Below, piece after piece: positions 54,463 through 64,000 of a stretch of 64,000 bases of DNA. A model generated the notes under the pieces. It searched no databases, was not told the DNA's origin, and was given only the letters and a program-made list of their open reading frames with translations. Every line of letters begins with the position of its first letter. The stretch's first letter is position 1. Both the position numbers and the translations under genes were made by a program. Source of the stretch: Amia ocellicauda (taxonomy: Eukaryota; Chordata; Actinopteri; Amiiformes; Amiidae); contig NC_089863.1 in NCBI RefSeq assembly GCF_036373705.1, positions 22,380,619 to 22,444,618 on the forward strand, given 5' to 3'.

Positions 54463-56848
54463 ATGAAGCTGATCTGCATTGCTCTCTGCCTCTGTGTAGG
54501 AGTATTATTCCCTACACCGGTCTTTGCCGACAGTGACAATGAGACTTCAAAGGAATCCTCCGATATCAAGACGCTGTCCAAGCACTACCGCATTCTCCCC
54601 ATGTTCATCCAGGCGTCGGCTCCTCTGGTAGACCCAAAGAAACTCCGGCCGGCCACTGGCAGCAAGCCCATGCCGGATGACCTGAGGCGCATCCTGTTCC
54701 CCGGTGACAACCTGCGGAAAGGCGTGCATCCCAAGAAGGTCCAGAACCGAGGCGTTGCAGTGTGGGGAGACTACAGTAAGATGTACGTGGCAGTGCATAA
54801 GAACATCAACGGCTTCAGGTGCAGGCCTTCGGAGCTCATGCTGGGGAGCTGCGCCGTCCGTAAGACCACTGAGCACTACTACTACTTCATCTACGGGCTG
54901 AACGAGTGTGGGAACAAGCGATCGGTAAGTAGCCGTGTGGTTTCACAGATTTGCACTGTTCCATGCTATGTGTTTTCTGGGAAGTAGTGATAGCTGGATA
55001 GCCGTGATGCTGGTTCCTGTATCTTATTGGCTCATCCCTCTTCCATGGTGTCAAACTTAATCCTGTAGATCATTAATGGCCGACTGGTGTACTCCAACAC
55101 TCTGCGCTACTCCCCTCCAACTTCTTCACACCCAGTAATCCGGGGTGTGTCCTTCACTGTGCCCATCCAGCTTGTCTACAACCGGTATGGATTTGTTTCA
55201 TCTGAGCAGTAATTGGAGGCAATTGGCTGCCTCCTTCCTGATCTGCTCTGCTGTACTGCCTTTGCAGGTTCCACTATTCCTACAAGATTGGCTACCAGCC
55301 CACATTCCCCCAGCATGGCAGCACCCTTCCAGGCATGGACAAATCTGCCTTCTTCAGAGAGCTGAAGAACAGACATGGCTACATCCTGGTCACCACCAAT
55401 GGTACGGTATCTGTAACTTTGCTGGCTGCTTGTGTGGGGGGTGTGTGTGCATGGATGCATAACCCTGCCCTGCTTCCACAGAGCAGTGGATCAGACTCTC
55501 CCCAAAGAACATCTACTACCTGGGTCAGCCCATGTACTTCCAGGCCACAGGCTACTTTGCCACTGAAGGGCAGCGGCTGTTCATCCAGTCCTGCTATGCC
55601 ACGGCCTCTCCGGATCGGCACTCCAAGCCCAGGTTCACCGTGATTGACAACTTTGGGTAAGGCCGTATTCTTGGTGGCTTAACCAGCTTTCACCCCGTCT
55701 TCTGGTCAAGATGCCAATGTCTCTGCTTGCCCACAGGTGCCTGGTAGACAGCAAGGCTGATGGGTGCCAGTCCAGGTTCGTGCCGTACACGAGGAAGGAC
55801 GTTCTCCGCTTCACCATCGACGCCTTCCTGTTTCAGAAGACCCTGTCCGAGGTATCCAATGCATTCTGCTACGATGGAACCCACTGTGTGACTTTTCAAC
55901 CATTGCTGAGCCAAGATCTATAGGAAGCCTTTTCCCGAGGATGTGGGAGAACCTTTTTATAGTGACTTGAAGCCAACCCTCCCTGTTTGTTGTCTGCTCC
56001 CCTTCAGCATGTGATGACTGAGCTGTACATGCACTGCACCATGACTGTGGCAGAACATGTGACTCCAGGCACCAAATCCTGCACCTACAACCGAAAAGCT
56101 AAAAGGTACCTCTATTGCAGCAGCCTGCTGCTAGGGGGAAAAAAACAGGCCTGTGACCCTCTCCTCTTGTGAACAGGTGGGAGGAGCTGTATGGGAACCA
56201 TGCTGTGTGCACGTGCTGTGACTCCAGGTGTGCTGGGGACCGTGCGGAAGGTGGGTGTACTGGTGCTATGAATCTTGCCTCCGTTCTTTGACTGTCTTGC
56301 GAGTACTTCGACTTGCACTCCCTCTATACCCAGCATGCAAATGGCTCCGATTCTGGCACTGCAGGATTGTTTGCTCCATATTGTATTGCTTTGGCTTGGC
56401 TTCCACACACGTCCTATTGGCTGTTTGTGTTCTTAATCCGTTACTCCTCAAACCTTCTGCATCTGTATCTCCACCAGGTCAGAGGAGCGGCCTAGTGACC
56501 AGTCACCTGCTGCCCTTGGAGCATCCCGGTGCTAAAATGGACTCGGCGGAAGGAGCCCATTGGTCAGGGGAAGATGTGGTTCCAGGATTGGGGTCCCATG
56601 CTGAAGGAGAAGCTAGGCAAGTGGACTCTCGGCCAGAGGAGTCTGCAGCAGTTGACGGTCCACCAGCGGTAGAGGTGGATGCCTGGGATGACTCTGAAGA
56701 GAGAACCGTGGCATCGGAGGACTATGCAGCTGAACTGTTTAAAGGTGAGGAGTCGTCTTGGGTGAGCTTTCAGGATGAGGATGAAGATGAGCGAGGGGAG
56801 TTCCATAGAGAGGAGACTGACGAGGAGGATGAACGATTCCCAGTGTAA
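54463..56848 (+). CDS. zp3: Zona pellucida protein 3-like egg-coat glycoprotein (8 coding exons, 514 residues)
   Basis: Secreted egg-envelope protein of the ZP3 family, which polymerises through its ZP domain. Coding exons: 54463-54924, 55069-55184, 55268-55401, 55482-55656, 55737-55851, 56008-56105, 56177-56250, 56478-56848. Every intron is GT-AG and the phases join without a shift. Residues 1-22 are a signal peptide; N26-E-T is a glycosylation site. ZP3 marks include NECGNKRS, LVYSNTLRY, FHYSYKIGY, GQPMYFQATGYF, VIDNFGCLVDS, FTIDAFLF, LYMHC and CCDSRC. The last exon adds about 123 residues rich in Asp/Glu, with no membrane segment and no clear furin site after CCDSRC. I chose the Met at 54463 because it gives a clean signal peptide, although the frame is open to 54382. 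The orthologue among fish ZP3 paralogues is not determined. Confidence 0.88.
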
Positions 56849-56987
56849 CAGGATGGCTGGCAGGTAAGGGTCTTCCTCTCCTAGTGCTCCACTGCTTTGT
56901 TGCCCAGGCTACAGTGCTCATCTGCTCCTTCTCTCCCCAGGTCCCGGAGGAATTCCAGTGTCTGCTTGTTGCAGTGGAACCAATAAA
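56849..56987 (+). other. 3' untranslated region with an intron and poly(A) signal
   Basis: A GT-AG intron (56864-56940) begins 15 bases after the stop, preceded by CAG and ending CTCTCCCCAG. The AATAAA signal is at 56982-56987. A junction this close to the stop is inside the roughly 50-base limit, so it should not mark the mRNA for nonsense-mediated decay. Confidence 0.72.
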
Positions 56988-57367
56988 CCTTCAAAATGCA
57001 TCTGGGTCTCCTCTTTATTCCAATGCACAGCTACCAGTACTTCTGACATGAGGTCCCTATTCTGAGGCCCTGTCAAAGGTGTGCAGTGGCCTATGATGAC
57101 ATGGGCTGAGTCCAGTTTATTGTAGACTGCATGTGGCACAGGGTTCTACCTGCATGTCTTGACACCTGTTCTGATATTTCAGACTTGCTGCAGTTGCTGG
57201 TATTCCAACTGATGGAGGTTATGGGGACCTTTTTCTACAAACAGTAGTGCTTGATTAATTGGAGTCCATCTATAGCCAACCTCTCTGACGCTCAAAGCAA
57301 TCGCGCAGTCCACAACCCTAGCCGGTACTTTTGCATCGGTATCCTTAATATTCTATCCTCAAAGGCT
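56988..57367. other. 3' flank of ZP3-like gene
   Basis: About 380 bases of single-copy sequence. Nothing recognised. Confidence 0.55.
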
Positions 57368-57456
57368 GCTGTCTCAAAAGAGTGAGCGGTGAAGGAGCTG
57401 GACTCGAAGTCCAATGGGGTTGCCACCGTGAGCAACATTTGAACCTGTGTGGGTGC
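57368..57456 (+). pseudogene. tRNA-Ser (CGA)-like relic
   Basis: The anticodon arm GGACTCGAAGTCCAATGGGG matches tRNA-Ser-CGA closely. The D arm, T arm (ACATTTGAACCTG) and acceptor are badly degraded. Ends are approximate. Confidence 0.55.
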
Positions 57457-57954
57457 AAGCATCTCCTTCATTGTTGTTGCTTGTTTCTAGCTGCTTTCCT
57501 GGTGGTGGTTAGCGTTCTTTACCTCCCCTAGATTCTTTCACATGATTCACTCTGCAGAGCGTGGCTGTCAAAATGGTGTCCAAACATTTTTAATGCTCTC
57601 TCTCGTTTAACACTTAGTAGACGAGGGGTATGAATTGGATTAAATGAAATCTAAACCCTGCTGTGTCAAGTGAGAGAAATACATCAGGCAAGCACAAATC
57701 TATGGGCTGCCAACTGTAACCACCGAGCCCTTTTGCTTCAGAGTGTCCTTTTTCACAGACTGTATTTTTCCAGGTTTAATAAATCCTTAAGTAGTTTACC
57801 CACATTTCTATATAATGATAAATCTCTACATTTTGAGAAATAGTTTGACTAAATGCTTAGTTTGCAAAGCCCATATTTTGGATGTATCTACACCGTTAAC
57901 TTTGAAATAAATATTTAACCTGATCTGGGAGACCCCAAATAAATCTATAGCTTT
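57457..57954. other. Intergenic sequence
   Basis: About 500 bases without a recognised gene or repeat. Confidence 0.5.
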
Positions 57955-58082
57955 GCCCCATCGTGCCTGTTTTGGTGTCTATTTAATAATGAAGTGATCC
58001 AAGGATCCTATCGAGTCTGGTTTTGAATGTTCCCACATTTTCAGCTTCAACCACATCACTGGGGAGTTTTTTCCAGATATGT
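57955..58082 (-). mobile_element. Diverged LINE 3' fragment L10
   Basis: Inverse complement of the LINE 3' end. It can be read as the conserved LPSDVV and RILGSL region and then the ACCAAA/GCACGATGGG tail. More diverged than any other copy and in the opposite orientation. Confidence 0.75.
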
Positions 58083-58227
58083 GCCAAAAATCTGGGGAAA
58101 GAAAATTAAAATTTCTTTCAACATTGATTGCTTTGTGTAGTGTCGTTTTCAGCACAGTCCTCAAATCCTGTTGTCCTTGTCGCCAGAACGGGTGAGTGTG
58201 TGTTCCTGGGTGGTAAAAAAAATCCCT

Positions 58228-58276
58228 TGTCAGAAGTGGGATTCAAAGCCAAGCCTCCAAAGGAGGCCATCCTGAC
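58228..58276 (-). pseudogene. tRNA-Leu relic with internal deletion
   Basis: Keeps GTCAGGATGGCC and GGCTTTGAATCCCACTTCTGAC, but the D arm and anticodon arm are deleted, leaving 49 bases. Confidence 0.78.
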
Positions 58277-58405
58277 TTGATTTGCTGTGTTCATATTAAG
58301 AAATTCCCTATGTCTTGAACAAAAAATAATAATTTTTCAATGACTGTGTTCTGCCAGGGCTTCTTTCACTTTGACTTCTGGGATCATGATACCATTTCAC
58401 AATTG

Positions 58406-58478
58406 GCTGAAATAGCTCATTTGGGACAGTGTTAAACTGAAGAGCTAAAGGTCCCTGGGTTGATCCTGAGTGTTGGCA
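58406..58478 (+). pseudogene. tRNA-Phe (GAA) relic
   Basis: 73 bases aligning with tRNA-Phe. Anticodon loop CTGAAGA gives GAA. The T loop is TTGATC and the anticodon stem has two mismatches. Confidence 0.72.
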
Positions 58479-58964
58479 TTTTACAAGGAATTTCTTCAGA
58501 AAGCACAAGTAACCCTTATATTGCACAGGTGTGCAGATCAGTGTGGTAGAATTCAAAAGGAAAGGAAATGTTGCTGCACCTTAAGTAGCTCCCACTCGTG
58601 AATAGTTACAGGAATTGTCACATCCGCTCTTGAACTTGAAATGGATGCATACGAACTCCTGTGAAATAACACGGGATGGAATACTACCTTTTCTCTACTG
58701 CAGCAGAATATGACTACCTATTGTGCAGATGACTGTGTCAATCGTTTCCACAAGAGGGCTTGTGTTTGTCACCAATGTGCCTCGTTTTATTACTGAAATA
58801 TAACTCCCAGAAAGCATTGTCTTTGTGTTTTTGAAATTGAAAACCTCACAAAGAAATGATCCAGTCAATTGCTAAAGAAAATTCTACCTGCTGCATTCTG
58901 GAATGAAGAAAAAAATGAGATGACAAGTGCAATCAAAGCAAGAAAGAGAGCGGGCTGTGTTAGA
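58479..58964. other. Spacer, diverged unit type
   Basis: From about 58598 it resembles the spacer before Gly-CCC in the array. No gene recognised. Confidence 0.55.
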
Positions 58965-59035
58965 TGCGCCAGCTGGGAATCAAACCCAAGTCACAAGAAT
59001 GAGAGTCTTGTATGATACCACTACACCACTGGTGC
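58965..59035 (-). pseudogene. tRNA-Gly-like with CTC (Glu) anticodon
   Basis: 71 bases in the Gly-CCC position. The anticodon (59001-59003) reads CTC within loop CTCTCAT, and the stem still pairs. Acceptor GCACCAG/CTGGCGC has one A-C mismatch. The T loop TTTGATT weakens the B box. Foldable but diverged. Confidence 0.72.
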
Positions 59036-59436
59036 TGCTGGGGAGCTCTGGCTTGCGTCCTTGAAGCAAATTCACAAGACCTATAGAAAGAGTCCCATGG
59101 GGCAAGATGATGTCTTAATGATTATCCTTATTAGTCTGCAGTCGATCTGCTTAATACGTACCTAGCCAATCACTACATCACAGGTGCAGAGACAATCAGT
59201 ATGAAGGCGAACACGATTTCGTTAACGTGTGCCCATTTACAAGTTCAATGAATGTATACATAAATAAAGCAGATCTGGGTTTTCCTCTGAAACATTAAGG
59301 ACTGGTTTCATAAATGCGTCCATAAGTCCATAAACGCCACGAGTGCAACGTGCAACTCTATTGTAGCTGCTGTTACTGTACGATTCATCGTGATACGTGT
59401 GTGTTTTATTTCAGCTGTAACTCGCCCTGGTTAAGC
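59036..59436. other. Spacer
   Basis: Unit spacer. No gene recognised. Confidence 0.6.
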
Positions 59437-60162
59437 ACGTCTACGGTGTAATTTAAAAATATTACAGAAATTGTCGTTTGCAGTTACAAATCTGTAGTAA
59501 GAGTAATACGTTAAGGGAGTCATGTTCAGCAATTTAAAATACAAATCTACTAGCACATATCTTGATAAAGATTACAATAATAACAATAATAATAATACAT
59601 AGCAAATATTTATTTTAGTGTTGCACATGGAAAGTTTTCTTACAGTAACTTCTGAATATAATGTTGTCTATACCCTTTTAGCTATTCGTAATATCTCTTA
59701 ACAGAAACTTGTATATTTTTAGCTGTCTCCAATCATCTAAAGCATACAGAATAAGACAGCCACAAAAGTCCTTTCCACACCAGGCTCTATCGCTCGTAGT
59801 GTTGCTTTCTGTCACTGTCTTTAAAACGAGACACAAACCAAACCCACAATCGCTCCGCTCCTCCCACATCAGGGCGTGGACTTCCGACACTGGCCTGGTT
59901 TTCCTGTGGCGCTTTATTAGAACAGCAAGAGATAACAGTATGTTTCTGTCTTTATTCGACCGCATGTGTGGGTGTAACTTTGTAATTGTTTAATGAGGTC
60001 CCGCAAAGTTTGGGGTGAAATGCAAAGTAATCTAATAGTAAAGTAACTAATTACTTTGCCCAGAGAGTAATAAGTAAAGTATCTTGTTACTGTTTATATG
60101 AGTAAAGAATACAACGTAATACATTTCTTTTTGTGAGTAACGACACCATCACTGCTCTTTTC
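59437..60162. mobile_element. hAT remnant (left end missing)
   Basis: As 29104. Right end at 60154, target site CTCTTTTC at 60155-60162. Confidence 0.78.
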
Positions 60163-60230
60163 TATCTCGTTTTGCATGTATGTTTGTTGTTGACAGAGAT
60201 ACAAAGTTTGAGAGAAGACAGGCTGGCATT

Positions 60231-60302
60231 GGGGATGTAGCTCAGTGGTAGAGCGCATGCTTTGCATGTATGAGGTCCCGAGTTCAGTCCTCGGCATCTC
60301 CA
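60231..60302 (+). tRNA. tRNA-Ala (TGC)
   Basis: As 29898, with the TTCAGTC T loop. Confidence 0.83.
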
Positions 60303-60503
60303 GACTGTCTTTTAATGGAGCCCGTGCACTATGTCATTGGATGCACATAGCAAGTACCGAACAAATCGGGAGGCCGTGATTCATCGGTCACACTAGCATG
60401 GGCCTTTTCGGCACTCTCTCCCAGCATTCGTCCGAGAAACAGCGTGTGTATGTATTCATTGTGAGAAGTGAAACAATGGGCCGGATTGCAAGCTGGTTCT
60501 GTA

Positions 60504-61432
60504 TACACTCACCTAAAGGATTATTAGGAACACCATACTAATACTGTGTTTGACCCCCTTTCGCCTTCAGAACTGCCTTAATTCTACATGGCATTGATTC
60601 AACAAGGTGCTGAAAGCATTCTTTAGAAATGTTGGCCCATATTGATAGGATAGCATCTTGCAGTTGATGGAGATTTGTGTGATGCACATCCAGGGCACGA
60701 AGCTCCCGTTCCACCACATCCCAAAGATGCTCTATTGGGTTGAGATCTGGTGACTGTGGGGGCCAGTTTAGTACAGTGAACTCATTGTCATGTTCAAGAA
60801 ACCAATTTGAAATGATTCGACCTTTGTGACATGGTGCATTATCCTGCTGGAAGTAGCCATCAGAGGATGGGTACATGGTGGTCATAAAGGGATGGACATG
60901 GTCAGAAACAATGCTCAGGTAGGCCGTGGCATTTAAACGATGCCCAATTGGCACTAAGGGGCCTAAAGTGTGCCAAGAAAACATCCCCCACACCATTACA
61001 CCACCACCACCAGCCTGCACAGTGGTAACAAGGCATGATGGATCCATGTTCTCATTCTGTTTACACCAAATTCTGACCTCTAGCATCAACAAGGCATTTT
61101 CGCCCACAGGACTGCCGCATACTGGATGTTTTTCCCTTTTCACACCATTCTTTGTAAACCCTAGAAATGGTTGTGCGTGAAAATCCCAGTAACTGAGCAG
61201 ATTGTGAAATACTCAGACCGGCCCGTCTGGCACCAACAACCATGCCACGCTCAAAATTGCTTAAATCACCTTTCTTTCCCATTCAGACATTCAGTTTGGA
61301 GTTCAGGAGATTGTCTTGACCAGGACCACACCCCAAAATGCATTGAAGCAATTGCCATGTGATTGGTTGGTTAGATAATTGCATTAATGAGAAATTGAAC
61401 AGGTGTTCCTAATAATCCTTTAGGTGAGTGTA
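60504..61432 (-). mobile_element. Tc1-like element with both terminal repeats, internally deleted (929 bp)
   Basis: Left and right 29 bp terminal inverted repeats (60504-60532 and 61404-61432) are exact complements and end in TA, the target of this family. It is the only copy with both ends. The middle of the transposase gene is missing at about 61075. Confidence 0.92.
60538..61282 (-). pseudogene. Tc1-like transposase, internally deleted
   Basis: N-terminal segment from 61282 (73 codons, helix-turn-helix region) overlaps a second frame (60538-61143) with the second Asp (QQDNAPCH) and the Glu (NPIEHLW). Compared with 35860-36372, the part holding the first catalytic Asp (WSDES) is deleted, so it cannot be active. 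Confidence 0.87.
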
Positions 61433-61898
61433 AGTGCGCAGGCTGTAAGATTTGGGCGCTTTAAACGGCACGGTGTACTTGAACATCGTCATCATCACGT
61501 TGACACACATGCCATCTAAAACGCGCGTTGTCTTTACTTGTTGGCTTGAAGTTAAACACAGACCGTCGTCAGAACAAGGGAATTAGCGGTGACAGGTGCC
61601 AGGTGTGATACATTGGAGGCACACGCACTAACACCGAGCTCATTGGCTCTACTAAGCTACTAAAAAAGAAGTGTTAACCAAGCACCGACCGATGCGTTTT
61701 CTCCCACTGAATTGTGCACCTCGAAAGTCTACCAAATGCAGACTCCTTAAGCAAAGCATTGTCCCCCACAGGACACCGACTTATATGTAGACCCTCCCTC
61801 TCTCCATAATCAATCCATCAGCAAGGAACGGACCTAAATTCATGAGTAAATTACACATGCATTCAAAGCAATATGTAGAGCACGCTGTATCGGATATG

Positions 61899-61902
<4 letters not shown>
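61433..61902. other. Spacer after Tc1-like element
   Basis: Repeat of 36523-36992. No gene recognised. Confidence 0.55.

Positions 61903-61997
<95 letters not shown>
61903..61997 (+). repeat. (ACT)n microsatellite, about 31.7 units
   Basis: 95 uninterrupted bases, six units shorter than 36993-37105. Confidence 0.97.
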
Positions 61998-62045
61998 CAA
62001 TAATAATTTAAAGAGGAGCGTTTCACCACCCGCCTTGAAAGCAGC

Positions 62046-62117
62046 GAGCTCTTGTGGCAAGGGTAGCACGTCTGACTCTAGATCACAAGGGTGCGTGTTC
62101 AAATGACGTCGGGGTCA
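62046..62117 (+). pseudogene. tRNA-Trp-like sequence with CTA (amber) anticodon, copy 2
   Basis: Same as 37154-37225 over its length, including the CTA anticodon at 62078-62080 and the same stem mismatches. Confidence 0.72.
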
Positions 62118-62226
62118 GTGTTTTGTACACCAGCAGTAACCAGTAACACTAAGGTTGCATGAGTAATTGCACAGCTGACAGTGTAAAGTGCTTACCACCT
62201 TGTCGTTGATCTTGCAAAAAGGTAAA

Positions 62227-64000
62227 CAGAAGTATTTTCAAGTTGCCACAGAGAGAGACCGGAGAGTACAGGTGAGAGGTAGCCATCTTGTTGTTTGACT
62301 AGTTTCAGAATAGTCTTAGCATTGCTCATTTTGTTTTAAGTTTGCCTTAAATTGACGTTAGCATTGTCTGTAGTTTGCCTAAATTGAAGCCAATTCAGTT
62401 CAGCTGCTGAGTTGGTGAAAGTAAACAGGTTGTAGAAGGGAGTTTCTGTCTAGGACTAGCAGGAATTCTGTTGCAGGAGGAGCCAGGTGGGGCCAATTAG
62501 GTGTGAATTGGGGGTAAAACCTAGGAGAGTTGAGACCTTAGAGCAGGACAGCGTAGAGAACTGCTGGGTTACAGTAGGTCGTAACCGCAGAAAAGGGCGT
62601 GCACACCCCGTAGAGACACCCCAAGAGCTTGAATTGCCCAACAGGTTCCAACTGCTGGACACCGAGTTGGACAGTGACAGCTCAGAGGGTGATGGGGGGC
62701 AGTTGAGCACCAGAGCACCATGGTGCCCAATCCCCCCCCAGACGAAGGAGGTAGTTATAGTAGGAGACTCAATTCTTAAAGGTGTAGATCACACAGTGTG
62801 TTCTAGTGACATGGAGACCCACATTGGTATCTTGCCTGCCTGGTGCTCAGGTTGCAGATCTCCCTAAACTAGTAGACGGGCTACTGGCCAAAGCCGGGGG
62901 GAATCCACTGGTCATGGTCAGGGAGACAGGCAGAGATTAGAAAGTTTAACACGTGGTTGAAAGCTTGGTGTAGGGAAGAGGGGTTTAGGTTTATGGAGCA
63001 TTGGTCTTTCTTCTGGGATAGATGGGACCTGTACAAACCAGACGGTCTACATCTAAACAGACGGGGGGCTAATGCATTGGAAGAGCGTATGTGCAGTGAA
63101 ATTGAGAAGCATTTAAACTAGGAACCAGGGGGGCAGGGAGCTATGACAATGGGAGATGTTCCACTAAGGAAAGGAAACCAAGGGAAACTGCCAGTAGGAA
63201 AGTCCTGAAATGTTTGTACCTCAATGCCAGGAGTATAAGGAACAAGATGTTAGACTTGGAAGCCACAGTGCTGGTGTGTGACTATGATGTTGTAGGAGTG
63301 ACAGAAACATGGCTTACAGAAAATGATGGGGATGAATACAAGTTGGAAGGATACACACAGTTTAGGTGAGACAGGCAAAATCGAAGAGGGGGTGGGGTAG
63401 CATTATATGTGAAAAATGACATTGAGGCAGAAGAACTTGTATTAGATCCCAGTAACGGAACAGAATCTTTGTGGGTGAAACTTTTGAACAAGAGATCTGG
63501 AGGATTAGCGGTAGGAGTGTGTTACAGGCAACCAAACTCAGATATTCAGAAAGATGCTGCATTGTAAAGTGTAATCAGGACTGCATGTAGCAAGGATGTG
63601 GCTGTTATAATGGGGGATTTCAATTTCCCAAACTTAGACTGGGAAAGCCCAGTGGGGACTACAGAAGCAGAAATGGAAATGGTTGAGATGGTAAATGACT
63701 GCTTTCTAACTCAATTTGTTAGGGAACCAACCAGAGAGAGCGCATGTATTGACTTGATCTTTTCAAATGACCAAGATAGAGTCAGGGGGACAGTAGTTAG
63801 AGAACCAATGGCAAATTGTGATCACAATATGGTTGTCTTTGAGGCATTCTTTCAAAAAACAAGGTCCAAGTCTAAAACAATGGTCTACAATTTTAGAAAA
63901 GCAAACCTTGAAGGTAAGAGACGGCACTTAGAAGAGGTAGACTGGAGCACACTGGATACAGAGTTAGTTGAAAATGCATGGGTATATTTTAAGAATATAC
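62227..64000 (+). mobile_element. LINE L9, 5' part, runs off the right edge
   Basis: 5' region, ORF1 (62487-62867 open) and endonuclease. The endonuclease has a TGA near 63366 and a TAA near 63566, like L6 and L8, and an ATG-to-AAG change near 63914. It continues beyond the window. Confidence 0.87.

Larger units (their letters stand above)
58083..58560 (-). repeat. Inverted, degenerate copy of the Phe/Leu tRNA block
   Basis: Matches about 14470-14980 in reverse orientation: the spacer with AACATTGATTGC, then the Leu-like and Phe-like genes in opposite order and strand. More diverged than the 13.9/16.4 kb pair. Confidence 0.75.

Noticed and set aside
55145-55643. Additional open frames overlapping the ZP3-like gene on both strands
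   Set aside because: They cross introns or oppose the exons; the spliced ZP3 model explains the region without frame conflict.

Overview
The window looks like repeat-rich vertebrate DNA, most likely from a ray-finned fish. The evidence is a multi-exon ZP3-type egg-coat gene with GT-AG introns, many eukaryotic nuclear tRNA genes with internal promoters, CR1-like LINEs, Tc1/mariner and hAT DNA transposons, and class I endogenous retroviruses. A non-teleost fish (sturgeon, gar or bowfin type) is a guess from the LINE and tRNA-array style, not something shown here.

Layout. 1-5767: endogenous retrovirus copy A on the minus strand, cut by the left edge. 5768-9115: a LINE 3' fragment followed by a tRNA cluster (Gly-TCC, initiator Met, Arg-like, Gly-CCC). 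9116-12852: the only LINE copy that keeps a reverse transcriptase core. 12853-18008: a second tRNA array with iMet, Arg-CCT, Gly pseudogene, then an elongator Met/Phe-like/Leu-like block present twice with a 2536 bp period; the two copies are separated by a complete non-autonomous hAT element. 18015-26038: retrovirus copy B, complete from LTR to LTR, with an uninterrupted env. 26039-53784: an array of composite units. The fullest units are about 5.8 kb and contain LINE, tRNA-Gly-TCC, tRNA-iMet, tRNA-Arg pseudogene, tRNA-Gly-CCC, hAT remnant, tRNA-Ala-TGC and a Tc1-like remnant. 54307-56987: the ZP3-like gene, the only single-copy protein gene recognised. 57368-59035: older degenerate tRNA relics (Ser, Leu, Phe, Gly). 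59036-64000: another partial composite unit with an internally deleted Tc1-like element, an (ACT)n tract, a Trp-like tRNA and the 5' part of a LINE that runs off the edge.

How the parts relate. The LINE copies share the same internal deletions, the same LINE/Tc1 junction and the same tRNA order. This shows that the array grew mainly by duplication of a composite DNA segment, not by independent retrotransposition. The two retroviruses share their host junction and at least five coding breaks, so they descend from one insertion. Transposon proteins are broken nearly everywhere. The parts most likely to be expressed are the well-preserved tRNA genes and the ZP3-like gene. The most unusual details are tRNA bodies with changed anticodons: Trp-like with CTA (twice), Gly-like with TTC, Gly-like with CTC and Gly-like with CCT (twice). 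Others are a perfect 39-bp-arm palindrome at a rearrangement junction and an env frame left open inside an otherwise broken provirus. I found no CRISPR array, prokaryotic gene or convincing new enzymatic system.
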